DNA of 64,000 nucleotides from Brasilonema sennae CENA114 (GTDB lineage: Bacteria; Cyanobacteriota; Cyanobacteriia; Cyanobacteriales; Nostocaceae): positions 248,001-312,000 of the forward strand of contig NZ_CP030118.1 in assembly GCF_006968745.1 (NCBI RefSeq), given 5' to 3'. The notes under the pieces are model-generated. The model was not told where the DNA came from, did no database searches, and saw nothing but the letters and a program-made list of their open reading frames with translations. Below, in pieces: positions 53,900 to 62,801 of the stretch; position 1 is the stretch's first letter; each line of letters opens with the position of its first letter. The position numbers and the translations under genes were made by a program.

Positions 53900-56158
53900 T
53901 CAACAGCTCGTCGTGTTAGCTGCTAGCGTAATCACCGCGACTGGACAAGGTGCCTTGTTGAGAATAGCATCGGTGCGGTGACCAAAGAAGGCTCGACCAG
54001 AAACTGTACGTACACTGCTAGCCATAACAATCAAGTCTACTTCATTAACGCGAGCAAACTTGAGAATTTCCAACTCTGGACTTCCATTTAGGATTGCAGT
54101 TTTGACGGATGCCCCCAGTCCCCGCCCCACCTCAGCTTGCTCATGCACAATCTTTTCGGCAAGATCTGTTACAGAGCTCATCGTCTGCTGCTCAAACAAA
54201 ATGTATTCCTGCTGAGTCCGGTTGACGACATTGACTAATGTAACTGTTGCCCCGGTTTGAGTGGCGATTGTACTTGCTACCTCAACTGCATGTTGGCTAT
54301 ACTCGGTTCCACTGGTTGGCACTAAAATATGACCAATTTTATGATAAGCAGCCAGATCCGTTTCTTCCTCCGCTTCGGATAAATTAGACTTGACTACCAT
54401 TGTGGCGCAAGGAGCTTCTTGAACTACCCGATCAACAAGTAAATTGAATAAAGCACCTTTGGAACGCTGACGTTCTGTTGCGCCAATAACAATCAAGTCA
54501 TACCCTTTGCAAGCTTCTTTAAGAATCACCTCAGCTTTGTTGCTTCCCGACTCCACCTTAGTTTCCAGTAGCGACTCGGCGGGTAGATGAAATTTCTCGG
54601 TTACTGTAGCAATGGCAGTTTCTGCGGTAGTATCTTTTACCGCATTAGCTGATTTCGTCTTGGCTTTTTTATCACTTTTGGCAAACAGAATCGTCACTTC
54701 TACGGGATTTTGGTGTGCTAAATGACTCACTAACTGAGCCGCTAACTTAACGTTCGGTCCTCCTTGGGTGGGCATGAGTACTCGGCGAATGCGCTTGATA
54801 AAGCTGCGGCTTGCTAGTTGTTCTTGCTCCAAGCGCTGAACTTCTTCATCACTCATTGACACTTTGGACAATGACCAACGCAACAAGGGAGGAGCCATCA
54901 ACGAAGTTACAATTGCCACCATGACAATAATTGAATACATCTGCGGATTCAGCACGCCCAAAGAAACCCCAATAGTGGCAACAATAATCTCCATTGCGCC
55001 ACGGGCATTCATCCCCGAACCCATTGCAATACCTTCCCAATGGCTCAACCCACCGATACGAGAACCGATATAGGCTCCAGTGAATTTACCGAAACAAGCA
55101 ACTGCCAGTACGAGCAAGCCAATTCCCAACGTCTGAGGATTGAGTATTTGCAGTAAGTCTACCTTTAATCCGGCTGTGGCAAAGAAGATAGGAGCCAAAA
55201 ACCCAGAGGTAATCAGTTCTAGAGTCAGCCCCGCCTCCCGACTAAAACGCGGCGATTGCCCTGCTAAAATCCCCGTAACAAACGCTCCCAGTGCGGCTTC
55301 AATTCCTAAAGTATGGGTAAAGGCAGCAGCACCTAACGCTAGTACTAATAGAGCTGACAAACTAGCTGTTGGTCCACCAATGTAATTATCTACCCAGCGA
55401 AACACCCAAGACATGAGCGATCGCCCAATCGTAAAGGCAATTCCCAAAAATAGAACCGCTCCGCCAACCGACCGAAATACCGTCTGGAAATCAAATTTCC
55501 CACTACTTGCCAACCCCGATACCACAGACAGGAGAATCCAGCCAATGGTATCATCAGTCATACCAGCTGCCAAAGTAACCTGACCAATATCCCGTCGAAT
55601 CAACTTTAAGTCCATCAGCACTTTGGCAATCACTGGAACTGCCGAGATACTCATAGCAGTCGCAATAAACAGACTGAAGATCAGACGTTGATTAGGATTA
55701 ACTAAAAAGCCCTCTGGCAGAAACCAGCCCAAACCCAGTCCAGTAGCGAAGGGAATGACAATGCCTCCCAAAGAAATTACTAGAGCTGTTTTGCCTTTGC
55801 GAACAATTAAATTCAGGTCTGTCTCCAGCCCGGTGACAACTAGCAAAAACAGCACTCCTAACCAGGAGACGACCGAAAGCAGATCAGACTGTGCCTGAAT
55901 TTTAGGGAAAATATGCTCCTGTAAACTTGGCAGAAGCCAGCCGAACACCGACGGACCTAGCAGCACCCCTGCAAGCAACTCACCAACCACAGGTGGTAGC
56001 TTGATTCGACGCATGAACTCACCTAAGCCTCTGGAGACCAAAAGCAGTAGAGCTAACTCTAGCAATATCAGTAGCAACTCGTGGTGACCAAGGGGCTTGA
56101 TTGGACCTTTTTGGGCTACTGCACTAGCAGCAAGTAAAGGGTCGAGGAGTGGATTCAT
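53900..56158 (-). CDS. Kef/CPA2-type cation:proton antiporter with two universal-stress-protein domains
   Basis: 752 residues from the ATG at 56158 (MNPLLDPLLA). Residues of about 25-430 hold 12-13 membrane helices of the Na+/H+ exchanger fold (LPPVVGELLAGVLLGPSVFG, GMTDDTIGWILL, ALGAFVTGILAG). Two cytoplasmic UspA-like domains follow (about 455-600 and 615-750), each with a nucleotide-loop pattern (LIVIGATERQRSKGALFNLL and LIVMASSVRTVSGRAFFG). Such fusions probably gate K+ or Na+/H+ exchange by ATP. An earlier ATG at 56191 adds 11 residues. Confidence 0.93.
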   Translation of the reverse strand: MNPLLDPLLAASAVAQKGPIKPLGHHELLLILLELALLLLVSRGLGEFMRRIKLPPVVGELLAGVLLGPSVFGWLLPSLQEHIFPKIQAQSDLLSVVSWLGVLFLLVVTGLETDLNLIVRKGKTALVISLGGIVIPFATGLGLGWFLPEGFLVNPNQRLIFSLFIATAMSISAVPVIAKVLMDLKLIRRDIGQVTLAAGMTDDTIGWILLSVVSGLASSGKFDFQTVFRSVGGAVLFLGIAFTIGRSLMSWVFRWVDNYIGGPTASLSALLVLALGAAAFTHTLGIEAALGAFVTGILAGQSPRFSREAGLTLELITSGFLAPIFFATAGLKVDLLQILNPQTLGIGLLVLAVACFGKFTGAYIGSRIGGLSHWEGIAMGSGMNARGAMEIIVATIGVSLGVLNPQMYSIIVMVAIVTSLMAPPLLRWSLSKVSMSDEEVQRLEQEQLASRSFIKRIRRVLMPTQGGPNVKLAAQLVSHLAHQNPVEVTILFAKSDKKAKTKSANAVKDTTAETAIATVTEKFHLPAESLLETKVESGSNKAEVILKEACKGYDLIVIGATERQRSKGALFNLLVDRVVQEAPCATMVVKSNLSEAEEETDLAAYHKIGHILVPTSGTEYSQHAVEVASTIATQTGATVTLVNVVNRTQQEYILFEQQTMSSVTDLAEKIVHEQAEVGRGLGASVKTAILNGSPELEILKFARVNEVDLIVMASSVRTVSGRAFFGHRTDAILNKAPCPVAVITLAANTTSC

Positions 56159-56266
56159 GATTTTTATCAAAATTTCTGAAGATGCTCTCACAAGAATCTT
56201 CGATGCTCAACAAGTGAAAATCATCTATCTTAGAGCTATTTCATCTCAAAAGGAGGATTAATATAT

Positions 56267-56514
56267 CACCCAGTTCTGTAGTCATCGTTGGCAATACACC
56301 CTACGGCATTCAGTCTGCAAACGCAGCTAGTGTGGATGTGATTGCGTTTCGTTGCGCCGGCTTTGACGATGCTCAACCAGAGTGAAGCGATCTGCCTCAC
56401 GCTCATGCTGAGGGATTTGCGCATAAGGCAAGCGAAGCTATCGCCATTTACAACCAGCCAGCCGACCTTCTAGCGGAATATGAACATTCTCCTCTAGGAA
56501 ACAGAAAGCGATAA
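56267..56514 (+). pseudogene. Remnant of a HAD-family hydrolase, C-terminal part
   Basis: One frame reads SSVVIVGNTPYGIQSANAAS then VDVIAFRCAGFDDAQ before a stop; another reads EAIAIYNQPADLLAEYEHSP and ends at 56514. Together they match the C-terminus of HAD phosphatases (VGDTPYDIxAA...IA.RCGGF...AIYDDPADLLA). The key Asp of GDTPYD reads Asn. About 50 bases of foreign-looking DNA split the two parts. The upstream catalytic half is missing. An AAGGAGG sequence at 56251 precedes it without a start codon. Confidence 0.6.
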
Positions 56515-56583
56515 TTAGGACAAAACCCCAATCATCGCCACCCAGCTTTTGTGAACAAAGCGAGAAATATTCCAGCAGCAAAA

Positions 56584-56958
56584 TTAGATAGCTCCTGGAC
56601 CTTTACCCCGTTGGTCACCCTCTGCTGTGAGTTCACCTTGTTTATCTTCATTGACTTCTTCTAGGTCTTCAGCACGCTCTGCAGCATCTTCTGCTTCTAC
56701 TTGTCGCGCATCACCCGGTGTTTCGTAGTACATTTCCGGCTCAATCGCGTGGTTATTTGTTAAACCTTCTTGGTCAGTTGTGTAGCCTTTGGTGGTGTCG
56801 ATACTGTTCCCTCCCTCTTCTTGAGGCGTTCCTTTGAACAGATCTCCTTCTCTTTCAAGACGAGCAGCAGTTTCAGCAGGTGTAATTCCTCTGTCGAAAT
56901 TATTGTTATCAACGCGATCTGAGGAATCTACTGCTTTGTTAGGTGATTCGCTAGCCAT
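56584..56958 (-). CDS. Hydrophilic, intrinsically disordered protein
   Basis: 124 residues, very rich in Glu, Asp, Gly and Asn with no hydrophobic core (DRGITPAETAARLEREGDLF, EAEDAAERAEDLEEVNED). No membrane segment or signal. Composition resembles stress-associated hydrophilins, and the neighbours (BON lipoprotein, GSP17M-like protein) support a stress role, but no family is recognised with certainty. Conserved-looking and probably real because of the clean start and high coding-like composition. Confidence 0.75.
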   Translation of the reverse strand: MASESPNKAVDSSDRVDNNNFDRGITPAETAARLEREGDLFKGTPQEEGGNSIDTTKGYTTDQEGLTNNHAIEPEMYYETPGDARQVEAEDAAERAEDLEEVNEDKQGELTAEGDQRGKGPGAI

Positions 56959-57309
56959 AAATGATCGATGTCCTTGTTAAAAATCTGTTAAATTTAGTTC
57001 AATAATAAGATTATGTTTTTCCGTACTCAAGAATAAACTATCTTTAGAAGTGCTCTTACTCAAAAACTTCTATCTAAAGACAGAGACTTTTAAAATTATT
57101 CTCGACACTAAAATTCTTTAATGGCAACTAAAAACCATACAAAATTATAAAAACGATCAAATAGAAAATTTAACTTCTACTTGACCGCATTTTTGAAAAC
57201 TAATAATTCATGATAAAAAACAAGCTTATTAATTCACTTTGGGTTGCATAGTTTTCCTACTTTTATGTAATCCCAATAGTTTTATGAGTTAGCTGATTTA
57301 TCAGATTTT
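56959..57309. other. AT-rich intergenic region, nothing seen
   Basis: 351 bases, strongly AT-rich, between two minus-strand genes. It must contain the promoter of the disordered-protein gene, but no clear -35/-10 pair could be chosen. Confidence 0.5.
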
Positions 57310-57783
57310 TTAGCTTTTTGTCTGCTCAACTGTGGCTTTATTAACAATTTTTGTAACGCCTTTGATTTCTTTTGGCAAAGTGTCAATCTTAGCTAACTGA
57401 TCTTTTTTTGCTACAGTTCCAGATATTGTTACTGTGCCATCTTCTGAAGCTGCAACTGTTAAATGACCGTTGGGGATATTAGCTTCTAACTTAGAGCGAA
57501 CTTCGCTTTCAATGTCACGTGCTGCTCTTTTTGTCGCACTCCCATCATTCAATTGATTGTTGCGCTGTTCACGAGCACGAATGTCAGCATTGAGTTGTTT
57601 TTTGCGGATCTCACTCTGAGCATCTTTCAGAGCAGCTTCTGTGGCTTGTGCAGATGGTGCTTGTGTCACTTGTTCCGCTGTTGTATTAGGTGCATCTGCG
57701 CTAGTTCTGGCAGGAGGATTTTGACAAGCAGTAGCACCGAAAAGTAAAATGCAACTGATGAAAAAAGGAGTGATCTTGTTCAT
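57310..57783 (-). CDS. BON-domain lipoprotein
   Basis: 157 residues. Signal peptide with lipobox (FFISCILLFGATACQN), so it is a membrane-anchored lipoprotein. A charged helical region (about 45-95) precedes a BON domain (about 90-155; VRSKLEANIPNGHLTVAASE, GTVTISGTV, GVTKIVNKATVE). BON domains bind membranes or envelope partners, as in OsmY, which is induced by osmotic stress. It is on the same strand as, and 119 bases after, the GSP17M-like gene. Confidence 0.88.
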   Translation of the reverse strand: MNKITPFFISCILLFGATACQNPPARTSADAPNTTAEQVTQAPSAQATEAALKDAQSEIRKKQLNADIRAREQRNNQLNDGSATKRAARDIESEVRSKLEANIPNGHLTVAASEDGTVTISGTVAKKDQLAKIDTLPKEIKGVTKIVNKATVEQTKS

Positions 57784-57902
57784 GTTTCTTTCTCTGATTA
57801 ATTATTTGTAATTTAAGAGTAGTTAGTTGTTAATTCTTAGCAATGACTTACTATGAATGAATAATCATAAATTACTAACCCATAACAACTAACCACTAAC
57901 GA

Positions 57903-59576
57903 CTACGCCATTTCGGTTCGGTGGTCAATAATTATCACAGCAGGATCATTATCGTCATATCCTGTTGAGTAATTGGTAGAAGGGCTATTTACAAATGGCG
58001 TTTCCCGACGAACACTTCGGTCATAACCTTGGTGATGAACACCATCTATGTCGGTGGCATCAAAGATATCAAACTCTTCAATTCCTCGACGTTTCAAAAT
58101 CGGTTCAGCACGGTGGATTTCATCGTTTGTGCCATCAACCATCACTAAGTTATCGCCTCTATTGACGCGATCGCTGTAAACTCGCGCACGGTTTTCTGGA
58201 ATTCCCAAACCAACGAGTCCGCCTGCCAAACCACCAGCAGCCGCACCAATCGCTCCGCCTGCAAGTGTTGTAGCTAAAGCAGTTGCTGCTGCACCGCCTG
58301 CAATGATAGGACCAACACCAGGAATCGCTAATGCACCAAGACCAACTAACAAGCCTCCCAAACCGCCTAGCGCACCGCCTGTGGCTGCGCCAGCTTTTGC
58401 GCCTTCGTCTGCTTTATTGCCTGTTTCAAGATTTGTATTGACGCCAGCAATATTGCTCTTGCCATCTGTATCTTTTGCAATCAACGACACTTGATTCAAA
58501 GGAAAACCTGCATCTCGCAGTTCTGTCAGTGCTGCTTCTGCATCACGGCGGTGAGAAAAGACGCCAATTGCTCGTCTAGTTCTTTGCAATGTTGCTGTGC
58601 GCCCAACAGGCTGTGTAGAACTGATGAGAACTGGATCGTGAATCTCCCATTGTTCAATTCCATGCCGATTTAGAATCGTGCCAGCGCTATTAATCTCATC
58701 ATCTGTACCATCAATAACGACGACATAATCTCCATTATTCAGGCGCTCATTGTAAAAGTGAGTGCGAGCATCAGGAAATCTAAACCTTGTGGCGTCAATA
58801 CGATCCTTCAAGTCAACTCCGGCAAAAGGTTCCCTTCGGGTTGAGTCCCTGTTAAATAGGGAAATTTGACTTAAAGGAAAACCTGCTGTTCGCAAATCGC
58901 TAACTGCAGCTTCGGCATCGCGCAGATGAGAGAAATAACCAACGGCGTGTTTATTATGACCCAAACCTCCACGTGGAGGAGAGGAGAGTCCAGTAGCTGG
59001 CGAGATATATTCGGCTGTCCCACTTGTGACTCCAGATCTGTCGTAAACGTCAAACTCTTCAATTCCTCGCCGTTTTAAAATCTCTTCTGCTTTAGCGATT
59101 TCTGCGTCTGTGGCATCTATGATGATCAGGTAGTCTCCGCGCTCTACTCGTTCGTTATAAACTCTGGCTCTTTCTTCAGGAATTCCCAAACCAACCAATG
59201 CACCAAGTAGACTACCAGCAGCAGCACCAATACCTGCTCCTGCTGCAGTTGTAGCTAGGGCTGTTGCTGTTGCTCCAGCAAGCATAATCGGACCAATTCC
59301 CGGAATTGCTAATGTGCCAAGACCAACTAACAAACCAGTTAATCCGCCCAACACACCACCAGAAACAGCTCCAACTGTAGCGCCTTCATCAGATTTATTA
59401 CCGATATTTTCCCGCACTTCAGTGCCCGCAATCTCATCGTTGCGGTCTGCATCTTGCTTGATGACAGATACTTTATCTATCGGGAAGCCCGATTCTCTCA
59501 ACTCATAGAGTGCGCCTTCTGCATCTCGACGATTAGAAAACACACCTACAGCACGCTTATTTACACCTATAACCAT
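57903..59576 (-). CDS. Triple general-stress-protein 17M-like repeat protein with glycine-rich hairpins
   Basis: 557 residues built from three repeats of a GSP17M/YflT-like domain: RAVGVFSNRRDAEGALYELR (about 7), HAVGYFSHLRDAEAAVSDLR (about 205) and RAIGVFSHRRDAEAALTELR (about 337). Repeats 1 and 3 continue into Gly/Ala-rich hydrophobic segments (GGLTGLLVGLGTLAIPGIGP; GGLGGLLVGLGALAIPGVGP) and then GIPEERARVYNERVERGDYL; repeat 2 lacks the Gly-rich part. Single-domain relatives are general stress proteins in Bacillus. The near-identity of repeats 1 and 3 suggests recent internal duplication. The Gly-rich hairpins may insert in membranes. Confidence 0.85.
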   Translation of the reverse strand: MVIGVNKRAVGVFSNRRDAEGALYELRESGFPIDKVSVIKQDADRNDEIAGTEVRENIGNKSDEGATVGAVSGGVLGGLTGLLVGLGTLAIPGIGPIMLAGATATALATTAAGAGIGAAAGSLLGALVGLGIPEERARVYNERVERGDYLIIIDATDAEIAKAEEILKRRGIEEFDVYDRSGVTSGTAEYISPATGLSSPPRGGLGHNKHAVGYFSHLRDAEAAVSDLRTAGFPLSQISLFNRDSTRREPFAGVDLKDRIDATRFRFPDARTHFYNERLNNGDYVVVIDGTDDEINSAGTILNRHGIEQWEIHDPVLISSTQPVGRTATLQRTRRAIGVFSHRRDAEAALTELRDAGFPLNQVSLIAKDTDGKSNIAGVNTNLETGNKADEGAKAGAATGGALGGLGGLLVGLGALAIPGVGPIIAGGAAATALATTLAGGAIGAAAGGLAGGLVGLGIPENRARVYSDRVNRGDNLVMVDGTNDEIHRAEPILKRRGIEEFDIFDATDIDGVHHQGYDRSVRRETPFVNSPSTNYSTGYDDNDPAVIIIDHRTEMA

Positions 59577-60324
59577 GCTTTCTTAACCTCAAGAGTAAAA
59601 TTAATTTTCTAGGTTCTTATTTAGTACCTTCGATTTTATTTATCCAGGTTTTTAATTTTTTTTTCATCAATCCCTTGGAGGAATTTTTATCTATCTTTAG
59701 TATTAGAAAATAAAATAATGTGTAGTTTTTTTAAAAAAATTAAGATTTGATTTGATTTAAGATTATTTTTCTCATTTTTGATTTTTGAGATGATGTCTAA
59801 AAGTCTCATTAATTTTAATCAAACAATGTCTTGTTTTGTGTTTTCTGTATCAAGGCAGACAATCTGACTGTCAGCAAACTAGGGGTGTAAGAGTGTAGGG
59901 GATCCCCATCAATGAATTGACTCACATATTGCGCCAAGAAAAATTGATGGATTTTAGGAACTCAGTATTCAAGCATAAGTCTTGATTTAGCAAGAGAAGT
60001 TCATAAAATTCATGTAGCTTTATCGTACCTCTTTTTAGCTTGTACGGTTTTATACGCAGAGGTGCAAGATATGAGTTGAGGGCTTGAGTCCTTCTTCCCC
60101 CTATACCCCTACACCCGCGCGTTGCGGTCATTCAGAGGCTTTGCGGAAGGTTTCCCTCCGAAAAGTCGAACAGGTGTATCGCAAGACAGTGCCTCAACCT
60201 TTGTGATGAACACGGGCTGGGTAAGCTACCGTTTACTAGTAAGGGTTTCAGGCGTTATTAGTTTTGGCTTTGGTAGATTTGTTTATTCCTACCTACCAAT
60301 CTATAAAATTAAGTTTTGTATTAT
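59577..60324. other. Long intergenic region with a palindromic repeat
   Basis: 748 bases without a convincing gene. The first 300 are very AT-rich and would hold the promoter of the GSP17M-like gene. A repeat near 60135-60172 (GCGGAAGGTTTCCCTCCG) resembles the hairpin at 62262-62299. Confidence 0.5.
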
Positions 60325-61131
60325 TTATTGATAAGCTTTGAAAAATTCGCTTATATTTAATAGCCTTGGCTTGCCTTCACCAAGAATAAGTGGCAACTTG
60401 CCATCCCATTTATCTAATGCTCGATTTTGCAAAATTTCTGGGGTTAGAGTTTCATTTAGTAATTTATGTACTTCAGCCTGTCCTTTTGCAAGATTAACTT
60501 TTGCCTCTGCTTCTTTTGATGCTTTGAGCGCTACAAACTCTGCCTTCTTTGCTTCTTGTTCGGCAATTTGTTTCGCTTCTACTGCTTCATCAAATTTCTG
60601 AGAGAAGTGAACATGCACAAGAGAAACATCATCCACTGCGACATGATAGTTTGCTAATCGTGCCGTTAATACATCATCTACTTCGGTTTTCACTTTTCCT
60701 CGTTTAGTAATTAATTCCTCAGCAGTATACTTTGCAATAACTGCCTTGAGGACTTCTTCGATTGCTGGATTAAGAATCCGAACTACAACATTCTTTTCGT
60801 CTCCGATTTGTTGAAATAAGCGATTGACTTCCTCTGGAACTATATGCCAATTGAGCGCTACATCTGCAAAAATATCCTGTAAGTCTTTGGAAGAAGCCTC
60901 AGCAGAAATATCTTGTTTTTGAACTCGAACGCTCAATGTTTTTACTGTATTAACGATAGGAATAACGACATGAATTCCTTCTCCTAGTGTCGTTTCTTGT
61001 ACTTTTCCAAATTCCATTAACACTCCTCGTTCGCCTGCGTTGACAATGACAAAAGGCGTGAGGAAAATGGTAATCAAGCATAAAAGTGCAGTTAGTTTAC
61101 CAGCACTGTTAAAGGCTTTACTTTTTTTCAT
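60325..61131 (-). CDS. SPFH/Band 7 (prohibitin-like) membrane protein
   Basis: 268 residues from the ATG at 61131 (MKKSKAFNSAGK); an upstream start at 61185 reads through repeat DNA. One N-terminal membrane helix (about 12-32), then the SPFH domain (GERGVLMEFGKVQETTLGEG, VRVQKQDISAEASSKDLQD, DVALNWHI) and a coiled coil (about 185-225, EAKQIAEQEAKKAEFVALKA). Prohibitin-type proteins form large membrane rings, in cyanobacteria linked to thylakoid or plasma membrane quality control. Complete. Confidence 0.9.
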   Translation of the reverse strand: MKKSKAFNSAGKLTALLCLITIFLTPFVIVNAGERGVLMEFGKVQETTLGEGIHVVIPIVNTVKTLSVRVQKQDISAEASSKDLQDIFADVALNWHIVPEEVNRLFQQIGDEKNVVVRILNPAIEEVLKAVIAKYTAEELITKRGKVKTEVDDVLTARLANYHVAVDDVSLVHVHFSQKFDEAVEAKQIAEQEAKKAEFVALKASKEAEAKVNLAKGQAEVHKLLNETLTPEILQNRALDKWDGKLPLILGEGKPRLLNISEFFKAYQ

Positions 61132-61202
61132 GCTGACCTCACGGGAGTGTGGAAACCGTGCGCTTTCAAGCCACGGAGGAAACACGACACGCTTGATTTA
61201 TC

Positions 61203-61225
61203 AACCCTTCGACTACGCTTAGGGT
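61203..61225. repeat. Dispersed small palindrome, copy 2
   Basis: AACCCTTCGACTACGCTTAG followed by GGT; near copy of 7756-7779. It lies between the Band 7 gene and the IscB remnant. Confidence 0.55.
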
Positions 61226-61245
61226 AAACCCTCAAATTCTCCAAA

Positions 61246-62100
61246 TTAGGCATATGAATAACCGTCCTTTTTGTGAATGTGTTTGCAATACGTGTGATTA
61301 ACGCCTTGGATTAACTCAGTCTTAGTTGCAACGTTAAAACTGCCTGTTGCACGAGTTGCAATTCTTCCAACATATTGACCAACCTTTTTCCCAGAAGTAA
61401 CGGTTGCCTTAACAACATATCCAGTTTGAAAACCAAAATGAAATTTAGCTCTTGAGCAATGACGACTAGGAAAACCGTATTTGTCAGTTCGGCATAGTTG
61501 ACGGGTTCCGTGCCCGTTTGCTGTGATCAGCAAGGGTTTTACATTCTTGACATTGAGAATTGGCGTAGATTTCCCCACACACGCAGCATCAAGCCAATGC
61601 GTTTTGTCTAAACCTTGCTGAGTGCGGTTGAATTTGGTCAATCCTCCTGATCCAGTTTCTACTGATAAACCAGTTGCTTTTAACACTTCCAGCAATGCAA
61701 ACCTAGTTGTATTAACTGCGGCAGCACCTACCAATGGTTTTTTTGCTTGTTTAAGAATATTCTCTAACTTTGATGGGTCTTTTTTGAGAAACTCCCTAAT
61801 ATCTTTTGTCCCTTTCTTGGTGTTACATTTCTCACAACTTAGGGTTAGGTTTGTGATTGAATTAGAGCCACCTTTAGACCTAGGGTGAATATGTTCTATT
61901 TGCAATTTAACGTCCTTTGTTCCGCAGTAAGCGCACTGTCTATTCCACTTTTCTAGTAGGTATTCTCTGGTTTCATAACCTGCAAGAGTACCCTGTTGGT
62001 ATTCCTTACCTTGAATATCAGGATTACGCATTAGCTGCATATCAAAGCGTACTAACTCTTGGCTTATCACTTCAATTAATGCGACTGCTGAAGCCCCCAA
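61246..62100 (-). pseudogene. iscB: 5'-truncated IscB (RuvC-II, HNH, RuvC-III retained)
   Basis: 284 residues from a TTG at 62100, with a stop 15 bases before the palindrome just upstream. IscB is the RNA-guided nuclease ancestral to Cas9. Present are the RuvC-II region (ELVRFDMQLMRNPDIQGKEY), the HNH domain (CAYCG, LQIEHIHPRSKGGSNSITNL, CEKCN) and RuvC-III with KTHWLDAACVG. The N-terminal PLMP region, RuvC-I Asp and bridge helix, roughly 130-140 residues, are missing. The breakpoint coincides with a perfect palindrome (62094-62114). Without RuvC-I it could at most nick through HNH; it is probably dead. Confidence 0.8.
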
Positions 62101-62114
62101 ATTGAATTTGGGGG
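62094..62114. repeat. Perfect 10-bp palindrome at the IscB truncation point
   Basis: CCCCCAAATT, one base, AATTTGGGGG. It spans the first codons of the truncated iscB frame, so the deletion or rearrangement endpoint lies at this hairpin. Confidence 0.7.
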
Positions 62115-62261
62115 TTGCTTACAACTGATTTGGGAACGCCAATTTTTCAATAGTCTTCAGTTATCAGTTAAGCACCTATAGCAATCCTCCAAAGATTTTT
62201 GAGAATCACTTCTTGAGAGTCTTAACGCTTAACAGGTGAGACCAGCCCCCGTCTTGGTGAA

Positions 62262-62299
62262 CCAGCACTGCGGGAGGGTTTCCCTCCGCAGGTGACTGG
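62262..62299. repeat. Palindromic repeat (CCAG...GGGAGGGTTTCCCTCCGCA...CTGG)
   Basis: Outer arms CCAG/CTGG and inner TGCGGGAGGG/CCCTCCGCA with one bulge. Related to the repeat near 60140 and more distantly to the tnpB-insert core. Confidence 0.6.
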
Positions 62300-62462
62300 T
62301 GAACCCCGTAGGGGCGGTCTCCGTCACGTTAGCGTAGCGTCTGTGCAGGAGATTGGGGGACTGGCGTTAGCGCAGCGAGACCGGAGGTCTTCCCCGAAGG
62401 GAAAGAAGGAATAAAGCTGTACCCAGAGCAAAAATTAAATTAGAGTCCAATAAACAGAACAA

Positions 62463-62563
62463 ACAAGCCTTGGCTAGAATAACTCAATCTGGTTCTACAC
62501 CTAAATGTATGGGTATAAATAGTCCCAGCCTGAATAATTGGGATAGGCTTGGCTTGTTTTTTT
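62463..62563 (+). ncRNA. Candidate structured small RNA ending in a terminator
   Basis: ACAAGCC (62463-62469) pairs with GGCTTGT (62551-62557), which runs straight into seven T. Inside, CTCAAT pairs with ATTGGG and CTGG with CCAG, so about 100 bases form one long imperfect hairpin of the 6S-like shape. It has no coding frame. The identity is not recognised, and no promoter was fixed. Confidence 0.45.
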
Positions 62564-62801
62564 CAGGCGATAAGCTAGACGCTTGACGCTACGCGTATCG
62601 CCAAAACGCTTCCTGTTGTCCAAAGATAGGTTTAGAGGGTTTTGCAAAAGCTACCTTCGCTCGCCAAGAAGGGCAATAAGTTAGAGGCTTGACCCCACGC
62701 GTATCGCACTTAATAATCAATCTATAGTAGATAAGCCGCAACTTGCGTTACTAGATGCTAACATCTTCTGGTTGGAGTACTCATATAGCTGCAGTAGATT
62801 A

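Larger units (their letters stand above)
62101..62801. other. Repeat-rich region with a candidate structured RNA
   Basis: 701 bases without a gene. It holds a palindromic repeat (62262-62299), a GCGTAGCGTCTGTGCAGGAG block (about 62332) shared with the UPF0284 insert and with 19590/19655, and the hairpin RNA candidate at 62463-62563. No IscB N-terminus could be found in it. Confidence 0.55.

Noticed and set aside
62463..62563. Signal-recognition-particle RNA, tmRNA or Yfr1
   Set aside because: None of their hallmark sequences (for example GGAAGCAGC or ACTCCTCAC) is present.
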